IMG/VR virus record: IMGVR_UViG_3300030104_003973 | Coordinates: 1 to 27,016 of that record | Origin: a virus | Length of the DNA: 27,016 bases | Strand: one strand, 5' to 3' | Shown here: positions 3,828-10,976 of the stretch, piece by piece | How positions within the stretch are numbered: position 1 is the first letter of the stretch | Layout: each line of letters starts with the position of its first letter | Position numbers and translations under genes: made by a program | Notes under the pieces: model-generated | What the model saw: the letters and a program-made list of their open reading frames with translations, nothing else | Told to the model about the DNA's origin: nothing | The model's database searches: none

Positions 3828-5661
3828 TCAGACTGTAACTCTTGAAGACACTCCGCATCCAGGAGACACAACAGTAATAGAAACTATTACAACAGGTAAT
3901 CCTGTAACTACTGACAATTTATTATCACAACAATGGAATGACGGCAGCTGGCAAGGTGATATGTTTCCTGATTCATCAGATATAAACGAAAACATTTATC
4001 TTACTGGTAAAGATGGTAAGTATGCAGAGTCCACAATAAATTCTCAAGGACTATTAACTGAACAAGAAATACAGCAAGGTTTAACTTCTACGTTAAGTGC
4101 ACAAGTACGCTGGTGGAATCAGTGGGAAAGCACAATTGAGATGCGTCAAACAGCAACTAACGGCATTGATACAACTACTCAAAGTATAATATTAGAAGAT
4201 ACTACTAATCATAATAATCAATTTAATTCACACTCTAACACTTTAACTATTGCACCTAACCCAGAAAACACACACGGCACAATCACTGCAAGATTTTCAT
4301 TTGATATAGATAATGCTGCTGGTAATTGGAATAATGGCCACAGCGGACCAGATATTATACGTCCCGAACTCAAGCTAAACTATCAAGCTTTATCCTCTAC
4401 AACAGTAACTACAGTAACGCATTGTTACGAAAAAACACCACCTACTTGTGCTGCGCAAGACGAGATAGCTGAAGTTGATACCTTTCTTGATACGTTTGAA
4501 CAAGGCATGCAAGATTTATATTTTGAGGAACTGTATTATGAAGAGCAACCGTTTATACCACAGGAGATGGATTTTGAATACTCATTCAATGATGATTATT
4601 TTGAAGAAGAAGAGTTTGAAGTACAGGATGATTATTTAGCACTTGATGAATTTTTTTTTGAAGAGGATTACTATCAAGATGACTATTACGAAGAGCCTTT
4701 CATGGAAGAATTTATTCCAGAAACTCTTACCTTTGAGCAAGTAGAATTTTTTAATGAGCCTCCACCAATGGAAGAAATGTTTTTTAAAGAAGAAATGTTT
4801 TTTGAAGAAGAAATGTTTGTTGAGGTATTTACTGATGAAGCGTTTATAGAAGAGTTTGATGAAATGTTTGAAGAAATGCCTATGGAAGAATTTAACATGG
4901 AAATAGCAGAAGAGATGTTTGAGGAAATGTTTGAAGAATATTTTGAAGAAGAGCCTCCTATGGAAATTGTAGAAGAAATAATTGAAGAACCAATAGAAGA
5001 AGATATAATAGAAGAGGAGCCCATGGACGAACCTCCAATGGAGGAAATAGCGTCCGTTGACAACAAACCGCAAATGGAGGAACCTGATGAAGTTGAAGAA
5101 CAACCCAGTAGCGAAGAGCCTATTGCAGACGAACCGCAAGAAACAGCAGAAGATCCCCAACAAGAAGAAGTTGACGAGAAGCCAACTGAGCTCGCAGCTG
5201 TTAAAGGAAGTACAACTAAAGAACCAGCTACTGTTGACGAAGATGTTTCAGACGGACCAGAAATAAATACCGAACTTGACGTTAAAATAGCAGCCATTGA
5301 AAGTGTTATTAAATCACAGATAAAAAACACCGTACAACGAACAACGGCTACTCTTAATGTAATTAATGAGATTGTAAGTCGAGAAATGGTGTCTCAACAG
5401 CCAGACATGTCAAGCTATTTTAATATGAACGCAGCGTTGTTTGATACTAAGCAATTACCTAGCGGAAATCCTGCATTCTTCAATCAAATCAGTCTAGACA
5501 CATACGATTATACCATTTATAATGAACAGGTTGCTATGGTCACAAATATGGTCGGCCAAGATCCTGTGGTCCAGCATGAGAAAAAAATGCGGGATATCAA
5601 CAGCAGGAAAACTAAGGTTTTAATAGAATTGAAGGAGATGTTAAATGCCAGATATAATTAA
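3766..5661 (+). CDS. Exported protein with a long hyperacidic, Phe/Met-rich tract
   Basis: Read from ATG 3766 the product is 631 residues; an upstream in-frame ATG at 3739 is less likely. Residues 1-21 are a signal peptide (MIRKH start, hydrophobic AAVILF core, AANS end). Residues 22-215 are Thr/Asn-rich with beta-type patterns (LLSQQWNDGSWQGDMF, TLTIAPNPEN, ARFSFDIDN), plausibly a beta-sandwich. A close Cys pair (C220, C228) follows. Residues about 232-471 are low complexity, made of E/D with F, Y, M and P; by hand count about 99 of 240 residues are acidic, with only two Lys and no Arg. Residues about 500-631 return to ordinary helical composition. Related-looking acidic exported proteins occur in marine phages as far as I recall, without known function. 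Possible roles are cation binding, blocking or coating a basic or cationic partner, or spanning the periplasm. It overlaps genes on both sides. Confidence 0.78.
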   Translation: MIRKHISLMAAVILFSSAANSQTVTLEDTPHPGDTTVIETITTGNPVTTDNLLSQQWNDGSWQGDMFPDSSDINENIYLTGKDGKYAESTINSQGLLTEQEIQQGLTSTLSAQVRWWNQWESTIEMRQTATNGIDTTTQSIILEDTTNHNNQFNSHSNTLTIAPNPENTHGTITARFSFDIDNAAGNWNNGHSGPDIIRPELKLNYQALSSTTVTTVTHCYEKTPPTCAAQDEIAEVDTFLDTFEQGMQDLYFEELYYEEQPFIPQEMDFEYSFNDDYFEEEEFEVQDDYLALDEFFFEEDYYQDDYYEEPFMEEFIPETLTFEQVEFFNEPPPMEEMFFKEEMFFEEEMFVEVFTDEAFIEEFDEMFEEMPMEEFNMEIAEEMFEEMFEEYFEEEPPMEIVEEIIEEPIEEDIIEEEPMDEPPMEEIASVDNKPQMEEPDEVEEQPSSEEPIADEPQETAEDPQQEEVDEKPTELAAVKGSTTKEPATVDEDVSDGPEINTELDVKIAAIESVIKSQIKNTVQRTTATLNVINEIVSREMVSQQPDMSSYFNMNAALFDTKQLPSGNPAFFNQISLDTYDYTIYNEQVAMVTNMVGQDPVVQHEKKMRDINSRKTKVLIELKEMLNARYN

Positions 5662-5977
5662 TAAGTTGTCATCATATGCAGCGCTGATTGGTGTTATAGG
5701 AGCCATTGGCGGAGGCTTTTATGCATGGGGAGAATTTAATACAAGACTATCAGCAATAGAAGAACAAGAATTTGTAGTTAATCAAACTGTTGATTTAACA
5801 GATACGCATGATCGTATAGTTTTAGGTGATAAAGAAACAATGGAGGCAATACGTTCTCTTGGGGCAGCACTTGAAAGTTTAAGAGGCGACATTGCAATTA
5901 ATGCAAAGGCAATAGAATTTAACGGGATAATAATTGAAGAAGCAATAGCTCGATCAGAAAATCCATTGGCAAATTAA
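5645..5977 (+). CDS. Small membrane-anchored coiled-coil protein
   Basis: A 110-residue protein with an N-terminal Gly/Ala-rich span (about residues 11-28, YAALIGVIGAIGGGFYAW) and a helical remainder with heptad-like spacing (TRLSAIEEQEF, ETMEAIRSLGAALESLRGDI, AIEFNGIIIEEAI). An AAGGAG ribosome site (about 5632-5637) lies inside the 3' end of the acidic-protein gene, and the two genes overlap by 17 bp. The topology resembles the 2189 product, suggesting a repeated design: an inner-membrane anchor with a periplasmic or cytoplasmic coil. Its tight linkage to the two exported proteins makes a shared envelope-related process plausible, though unproven. Confidence 0.7.
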   Translation: MPDIINKLSSYAALIGVIGAIGGGFYAWGEFNTRLSAIEEQEFVVNQTVDLTDTHDRIVLGDKETMEAIRSLGAALESLRGDIAINAKAIEFNGIIIEEAIARSENPLAN

Positions 5978-5978
5978 T

Positions 5979-6317
5979 ATGGCACGAGCAAGAGGAAAAT
6001 ACTCAAAAGCTATATCGGATAGAAGTGGGGTTGCTTTTCCCTATAAAGAAATGGTAAAAGAATGGAATGGTTCTTTCGTTCACAAATCTGAATACGAAAG
6101 CAAACATCCGCAGTTAGAGCCTAAACCAGTTACTGCTGATGCACAAGCGTTGGAAAATGCAAGGCCAAAAGAAGCACACACAGTAACAGCTGGTATTGGT
6201 CGAGGTGCAGAAGCATTATTTAGTGTAAATGCATCAGGTGCTACAAAACCTGCAGATCCAATAAAAGATTTAACAATGAGATTTGAGATGGGAACAGTTA
6301 CTGTTTCTACATCATAG
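5979..6317 (+). CDS. Conserved small phage protein upstream of the adaptor
   Basis: A 112-residue soluble protein. The N-terminal 45 residues carry 'RARGKYSKAISDRSG', 'PYKEMVKEWNG', 'VHKSEYE..HPQLEPK'. I recall this segment order (A(I)xDRSGF, P..EMV.EW.G..VH.SE.E..HPQL.P) from small proteins encoded next to head-tail adaptors in many phages, some with Cys at the DR(S/C) position forming a zinc ribbon; here there is no Cys at all. The C-terminal half is Ala/Gly/Thr-rich and ends in a beta-like 'TMRFEMGTVTVST'. Likely virion-associated, exact role unknown. It begins two bases after the previous stop. Confidence 0.72.
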   Translation: MARARGKYSKAISDRSGVAFPYKEMVKEWNGSFVHKSEYESKHPQLEPKPVTADAQALENARPKEAHTVTAGIGRGAEALFSVNASGATKPADPIKDLTMRFEMGTVTVSTS

Positions 6318-6326
6318 CGAGGAATT

Positions 6327-6944
6327 ATGACAACTTATGCAATATTAAAAGCAGACCTAATTGATTTAACAGAAAATAATAGTTCTGATTTTGCAACTGA
6401 AAGTGATCAGTTTATTGATACTGTTGAATTGCGTTTATCAAGAGAGTTAAGAAACTGTCCTGAACTATATAAACACCAAACGTCAACATTAACAATAAGT
6501 GATCCTTTTATTACTAAACCAACTGATTTAATTACTATGATATCGTTTCAAGTATTATCTTCGGCTGCTAAAAGAACAGCTATTGAATATAGAGACGTTA
6601 GTTATATTAATGAGTATTGGCCTACACGCACGAGCACAGGTACACCAAAATACTATGCAGACTGGAATGATGATGTTTACATTGTAGCACCAACACCTAG
6701 TGCTGGGTTGACTATTGAAATAAATTACAGAAAAAGATTTGAAGCGTTATCTAGTTCAAATACTACAAACTGGTTAACAGCAAATGCATATGATTTATTA
6801 TTGTATGGATGTTTAATTGAAGCTGCTATCTACGACAAGAATCCGCAAATGATGCAGATGTATGAAAAACGTTATCAAGAATCGTTAGCTGCAGTAAATG
6901 CTGAATTAGAAAATCGTAGAGGCGATCAATCTAATAAAGGATAG
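6327..6944 (+). CDS. Head-tail adaptor (phage adaptor / tail tubular A-like)
   Basis: A 205-residue protein matching, by motif memory, the phage adaptor family found in many podoviruses: an N-terminal 'TYAILKADLIDLTENNSSDF...IDTVELRLSRELR' helix pair, a beta region 'TSTLTISDPFITKPTDLITMISF', the segment 'YINEYWPTRTSTGTPKYYADWNDDVYIVAPTPSAGLTIEINYR' (here split by its key parts EYWP, GTPKYYA, I.APTP), and the helical end 'WLTANAYDLLLYGCLIEA...YEKRYQESLAAVNAELENRR'. Such proteins form a dodecameric ring under the portal to which the nozzle attaches. A GAGGA ribosome site precedes the ATG. Length is normal for the family. Confidence 0.85.
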   Translation: MTTYAILKADLIDLTENNSSDFATESDQFIDTVELRLSRELRNCPELYKHQTSTLTISDPFITKPTDLITMISFQVLSSAAKRTAIEYRDVSYINEYWPTRTSTGTPKYYADWNDDVYIVAPTPSAGLTIEINYRKRFEALSSSNTTNWLTANAYDLLLYGCLIEAAIYDKNPQMMQMYEKRYQESLAAVNAELENRRGDQSNKG

Positions 6945-6946
6945 AT

Positions 6947-9900
6947 ATGGCATTAGTATTAGATGATAGAGTCCGCGAAACGTCGAGCACCACAGGAACA
7001 GGCACATTAAATTTAGGTGGAGCTGTTGGTGGATTTCAAACTTTTGTTGCTGGAGTAGGTGACGGCAATACAACTTATTATGCAATTGTTCATAGAACAG
7101 AAGATGAATGGGAGTTAGGTGTAGGAACAGTTACTGATGCAACAACTGATACACTTGCACGAACAACAGTAATCTCAAGTTCTAATAGTGATAGTGCTGT
7201 TGATTTTAGTGCAGGTACTAAAGATGTATTTGTAACACAACCAGCGAGTAAAGCAGTTTATGAAGACGCAGGTGCTGATGTAACACTACCTGATGATTTA
7301 ATACTTGGATCTGATTCTGCAATATTAAAGTTTGGTGCTGATTCTGACACAACTTTGACTCACACAGATGGAACTGGTCTAACATTAAATTCAACTAATA
7401 AACTAACATTCCAAGACACAGGGACATACATCCACTCAAACGCTGATGGCGATTTAGATTTAGTATCTGACGGCACAGCTGTTGATTCTATTAATTTAGA
7501 ATCTGCTGGAGGTATTACACTAGATGCTGGTACAGCCGGTAGCGGTATTGTCTATGAAGATGACGGCACAGAAATGGCACGTATCTATAATTCTAGTAGT
7601 GATGTAATTTTAGAAACTAAAGTATCAGATAAAGATTTTTCAATTAAAGGTAATGATGGAGGTTCTGCAATTACAGCATTATCTCTTGATATGTCAGCAG
7701 CAGGAGCAGCTACATTTAATGATAAAGTAATTGCAACTGAATTAGATATTTCTGGTGACATAGATATTGATGGGGCTGCTAATTTAGACAACACAGACAT
7801 TGATGGTACACTTACTGTAGATGGTACAGCTATTGATTTTAATGCTACATCAACACTAGCTATAGACAATACTAATACAACAAACGGTATTACAATTGGT
7901 ACATCTACTTCAGGTGTACCAATTTCAATTGGACACGGAACATCTGAAGTAACTATTAATGATAATCTTACAGTTACCGGAACATTAACTCTTGGTTCTA
8001 ACGCAGAACTTACTGAAGCAGAATTAGAAATGTTAGATGGAATAACTGCAGGTACAGTTGCTGCAAGTAAAGCAGTTGTTGTTGATTCAAATAAAGACAT
8101 AGCTAGTTTTAGAAATGTAACATTAACTGGGGAACTTGATGCAGCGACACTAGATATATCAGGCAATGCTGATATTGATGGCACAACTAATTTAGATGCA
8201 GTAGACATTGATGGTGCAGTTCAACTAGATGCAACTCTTACAGTTGGTGAAGATGATACTGGTTATGATGTTAAATTTTTTGGAGCTACAGCAAGTGCAT
8301 ACATGTTATGGGATGCATCTACAGATGATTTGGTTTTAGCAGGAGCTGCAGGAATTGACCTTGCTGGCGACATAGATGTAGATGGTACAGCTAATTTAGA
8401 TGTAGTTGATATTGACGGAGCAGTTGATATGGCTACTACTTTAACTCTAGGTGGTAATGCTGATTTTAATGGTGACTTAGATGTAGACGGAACTACAAAT
8501 TTAGACGCTGTTGATATAGATGGTAATGTACAAATAGATGGTACAGTTACTGTTGGTGTTGATGACACAGGTTATGATGTAAAATTCTTTGGTGCTACTT
8601 CTGGTAGTTTTGCTTTGTGGGATGAGTCTGCAGATTCATTATTATTAACTGATTCTACACCAATTAAAGTTGGTGATTCTCAAGACATGACTTTTTATCA
8701 TGATGGGTCTAACTCTTATATTACAAATGCAACAGGTGCTTTAAAACTTGCAACTGAGACTTCAGGTATTGCAATTACAATTGGACACTCAACTTCAGAA
8801 GTTACTGTTGCCGACAACCTAACAGTAACAGGAGACTTAACCGTTAGTGGAACTACAACAACTGTAAACTCAACTACTGTTAATTTAAATGACCACAACA
8901 TAGTATTAGATAGTGGTAATAGTACATCTGCTGTTATTAATGGAGCAGGTATTACTCTTGAAGGCGGCTCGGGTGATGATGCTACATTTACATATAATAC
9001 GTCAGGACCTAAGTTTGAATTAAAACTTGGTTCTAGTTATGAAGATTTAAAAGTTGCTGAACTTATTGCATCTTCTTTAGATATTGATGGCACAGTTACT
9101 GTAGGAGTAGATGATACTGGTTATGATGTAAAATTCTTTGGTGCTACTTCTGGTAAATATATGGAGTGGGACGAATCTGCTGATCAGTTAGATGTTACAG
9201 GAAGTTTAGATGTAACTGGAAACACTGGTATGGTTGGCACATTAACCGTAGGTGTAGATGACACCGGACATGATGTTAAATTTTTTGGCGCAACATCTGG
9301 TGCTTATATGTTGTGGGATGAATCAACAGACGATTTAGTTTTAGCAGGAGCTGCAAAATTATATTTATATGATGCAGGTGGTGGAGAAAATATTTCTTCT
9401 GATGGTACTGATTTAACTATAGCTTCTGGCGCTAAAATTAATCTAACAGCTACTTCTGATGTAGTTGTTCCCGCAAATGTTGGAATAACGTTTGGAACAG
9501 GAGAAAAGATTGAGGGAGATAACACCGATTTAACAATTACATCTGGCGCTAAAATTAATCTAACAGCTACTTCTGATGTTGTTATTCCTGCAAATGTTGG
9601 AATTACATTTGGAACAGGAGAAAAGATAGAAGGTGATAGTACAGACCTTACTATTACATCTGGCGCTAAAATTAATCTAACAGCAACTTCTGACGTTGTT
9701 ATCCCTGCAAATGTTGGCATAACATTTGGAACAGGAGAAAAGATTGAGGGAGATAATACAGATCTAACTATTACATCTGGGGCAGATATTGACTTAACTG
9801 CAACTGCTGATGTTAATGTTCCGCCTAATGTAGGAATGACTTTTGGTGATGATGGCGAAAAGATAGAAGGTGATGGCACAGATCTTACAATTGCATCTAG

Positions 9901-10135
9901 TGGAGTTATAAACCTTGCAGCTGGAGGAACAACTAACCAAATTAAAGTAACTGACGGGGCTATTCTACCTATTACTGATGATGACGTAGATTTAGGTAGC
10001 GCAAGTTATCAGTTTAAAAATGCGTTTTTTGATGGTACATTAGAGGCAGATGCTATAACTATAGGAGGTTCAGCTGTAACGGCTGGAGGAGCATCTACAG
10101 CTGACGCTACCGCTCTTGCAATAGCTTTAGGATAA
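6947..10135 (+). CDS. Long repeat-rich fibre / virion shaft protein
   Basis: A 1062-residue, Asp/Thr/Gly/Ala-rich protein with hardly any Cys or Trp. Residues 1-110 (DDRVRETSSTTGTGTLNLGGA, GNTTYYAIVHRTEDEWELGVGTV, TLARTTVISSSNS) form an N-terminal beta domain that I recall from the start of many marine phage fibres and that probably attaches to the virion. The rest is built of repeats: 'DIDGTxNLDxVDIDG' units, four copies of a VG.DDTG.DVKFFGATxG module, and 39-residue 'TDLTITSGAKINLTATSDVV' units. The C-terminus has 'LPITDDDVDLGSASYQFKNAFFDGT', common in fibre ends, and no self-processing chaperone. Most likely a trimeric beta-rich shaft or side fibre. Coding is normal throughout despite the repeats. 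Confidence 0.82.
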   Translation: MALVLDDRVRETSSTTGTGTLNLGGAVGGFQTFVAGVGDGNTTYYAIVHRTEDEWELGVGTVTDATTDTLARTTVISSSNSDSAVDFSAGTKDVFVTQPASKAVYEDAGADVTLPDDLILGSDSAILKFGADSDTTLTHTDGTGLTLNSTNKLTFQDTGTYIHSNADGDLDLVSDGTAVDSINLESAGGITLDAGTAGSGIVYEDDGTEMARIYNSSSDVILETKVSDKDFSIKGNDGGSAITALSLDMSAAGAATFNDKVIATELDISGDIDIDGAANLDNTDIDGTLTVDGTAIDFNATSTLAIDNTNTTNGITIGTSTSGVPISIGHGTSEVTINDNLTVTGTLTLGSNAELTEAELEMLDGITAGTVAASKAVVVDSNKDIASFRNVTLTGELDAATLDISGNADIDGTTNLDAVDIDGAVQLDATLTVGEDDTGYDVKFFGATASAYMLWDASTDDLVLAGAAGIDLAGDIDVDGTANLDVVDIDGAVDMATTLTLGGNADFNGDLDVDGTTNLDAVDIDGNVQIDGTVTVGVDDTGYDVKFFGATSGSFALWDESADSLLLTDSTPIKVGDSQDMTFYHDGSNSYITNATGALKLATETSGIAITIGHSTSEVTVADNLTVTGDLTVSGTTTTVNSTTVNLNDHNIVLDSGNSTSAVINGAGITLEGGSGDDATFTYNTSGPKFELKLGSSYEDLKVAELIASSLDIDGTVTVGVDDTGYDVKFFGATSGKYMEWDESADQLDVTGSLDVTGNTGMVGTLTVGVDDTGHDVKFFGATSGAYMLWDESTDDLVLAGAAKLYLYDAGGGENISSDGTDLTIASGAKINLTATSDVVVPANVGITFGTGEKIEGDNTDLTITSGAKINLTATSDVVIPANVGITFGTGEKIEGDSTDLTITSGAKINLTATSDVVIPANVGITFGTGEKIEGDNTDLTITSGADIDLTATADVNVPPNVGMTFGDDGEKIEGDGTDLTIASSGVINLAAGGTTNQIKVTDGAILPITDDDVDLGSASYQFKNAFFDGTLEADAITIGGSAVTAGGASTADATALAIALG
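8243..9343 (+). repeat. Four dispersed copies of a 32-residue fibre module
   Basis: Copies begin at 8243, 8552, 9101 and 9248, each about 96 bp. The shared protein pattern is VG(V/E)DDTG(Y/H)DVKFFGAT(S/A)(G/S).(Y/F)..W(D)(E/A)S.D.L. The aromatic/Asp pattern suggests one repeating beta module. Nucleotide identity is partial, so the duplications are not recent or are under selection for sequence change. Confidence 0.7.
9407..9877 (+). repeat. Tandem 117-bp repeats (four units) in the fibre gene
   Basis: Units start at 9407, 9524, 9641 (each 117 bp, 39 codons) and 9758 (120 bp, one extra Asp codon), followed by a degenerate fifth start at 9878. The pattern is TDLTI(T/A)SGA.I.LTATSDV.(V/I)P.NVG(I/M)TFG.GEKIEGD. 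The first three units are nearly identical in DNA, while the fourth has diverged, indicating in-frame tandem duplication. Such arrays can change fibre length by recombination. Confidence 0.85.
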
Positions 10136-10147
10136 GGAGAAAAATAA

Positions 10148-10498
10148 ATGGCAAATACATTCAAAGTTAAAACACACACAGCAATGCCTGATACAGCTGG
10201 AACATTTTTAACGTTATACACTTGCCCAGGAAGTACAACTGCGGTTGTCATTGGTCTACGTTTAACAAATCTTGATGGTTCAACTCGAACAGCTAGTGTT
10301 CAATTAGTGTCTGATACAAGTGATACGGAAACTAATGAAACAGTTACGCTTCTTAAAGATGCACCGATTCCGGCTGGTTCGTCTATTGAGGTTTTAGGTG
10401 GTGCAAAAATAGTTCTGCAACAAACAGATGTTTTAAAAATAGATTGTGATACTGCAGATAAAATTGATGCAGTACTGTCCATAATGGAGATAGATTAA
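10148..10498 (+). CDS. Small beta-rich virion protein
   Basis: A 116-residue protein: 'FKVKTHTAMPDTAGTFLTLYTCPGSTTAVVIGLRLTNLDGS' followed by alternating polar/hydrophobic strands, 'KDAPIPAGSSIEVLGGAKIVLQQTDVLKIDC' and a final 'DAVLSIMEID'. The pattern (CP.GTTAVV.GL.L.N.D..T..V.L; P.PAG.S.....KIVL...D.L....) is that of a small beta-sandwich common in phage tail/fibre loci. The two halves of the 17763-18461 product have a similar strand pattern. It probably sits on the virion, perhaps as a fibre collar or decoration. A GATAAGGAG ribosome site lies upstream. Confidence 0.7.
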   Translation: MANTFKVKTHTAMPDTAGTFLTLYTCPGSTTAVVIGLRLTNLDGSTRTASVQLVSDTSDTETNETVTLLKDAPIPAGSSIEVLGGAKIVLQQTDVLKIDCDTADKIDAVLSIMEID

Positions 10499-10499
10499 G

Positions 10500-10976
10500 A
10501 TGGTCGCCACAATTAACACACCAGCTTTTGCGGTTACTAAATCAGCAGATCAAAGTATTTCTGATGTTACCTTAACAACAGTTACTTTTGACACAGAAGA
10601 TTTTGATACAGATGCTGCTTTTGCAAGCAACAAGTTTACTGTGCCTTCTAGTAAACCAGGGGTATATTTTTTTCAATGTGAATTATATTGCGATTCAAGT
10701 AGTGACATAGGATCAATAGAATGTGAGTTTTACAAAACTCCAAGTGGAGGTTCTGCGGCTTCTGTTGCAGCCACTGAAGTTTATGTTCACAGTACTGGAA
10801 GTCCAAGAGGTTATATGGCAAGAGTATCTCATTCAGAAAAATTAGCAGCAGGAGATTCTATGGAAGTTAAAATTAATTCTGACCTTGCAAGTAGTGGCAC
10901 ATTAAATGTAAACCAAAGTAATGCAGCTACAGACAACAGAACGAGATTTAGTGGATTTAGGATAGCAGGAGTATGA
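10500..10976 (+). CDS. C1q/TNF-like jelly-roll virion protein
   Basis: A 158-residue protein whose pattern 'FAVTKSADQSISDVTLTTVTFDTEDFDTDAAF' then 'NKFTVPSSKPGVYFFQCELYC' fits the C1q/TNF-type jelly roll: an 'A.....Q.I......T.V.FDTE.FDT...F' opening, the 'FT.P..GVY.F' strand pair, and a hydrophobic 'RFSGFRIAGV' ending. In phages such trimeric domains act as tips or receptor-binding heads of fibres. Here it is a free-standing protein between fibre genes. The end overlaps the next start (ATGA). C1q assignment is by motif, not search. Confidence 0.68.
   Translation: MVATINTPAFAVTKSADQSISDVTLTTVTFDTEDFDTDAAFASNKFTVPSSKPGVYFFQCELYCDSSSDIGSIECEFYKTPSGGSAASVAATEVYVHSTGSPRGYMARVSHSEKLAAGDSMEVKINSDLASSGTLNVNQSNAATDNRTRFSGFRIAGV

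Noticed and set aside
4636-5330. Two long overlapping minus-strand open frames (4636-5163 and 4686-5330)
   Set aside because: They are antisense to the hyperacidic tract. GAA/GAG-rich coding gives antisense frames without stops and with extreme Phe/His or Ser composition; no ribosome sites or protein-like pattern are seen.
7585-8208. Minus-strand open frame of 207 codons in the fibre gene
   Set aside because: Shadow of a Thr/Asp/Gly-rich repeat gene; low-complexity Ser/Val product and no ribosome site.
9304-9879. Minus-strand open frame of 191 codons
   Set aside because: It is the mirror of the tandem 117-bp fibre repeats and shows the same periodicity; it has no independent coding features.
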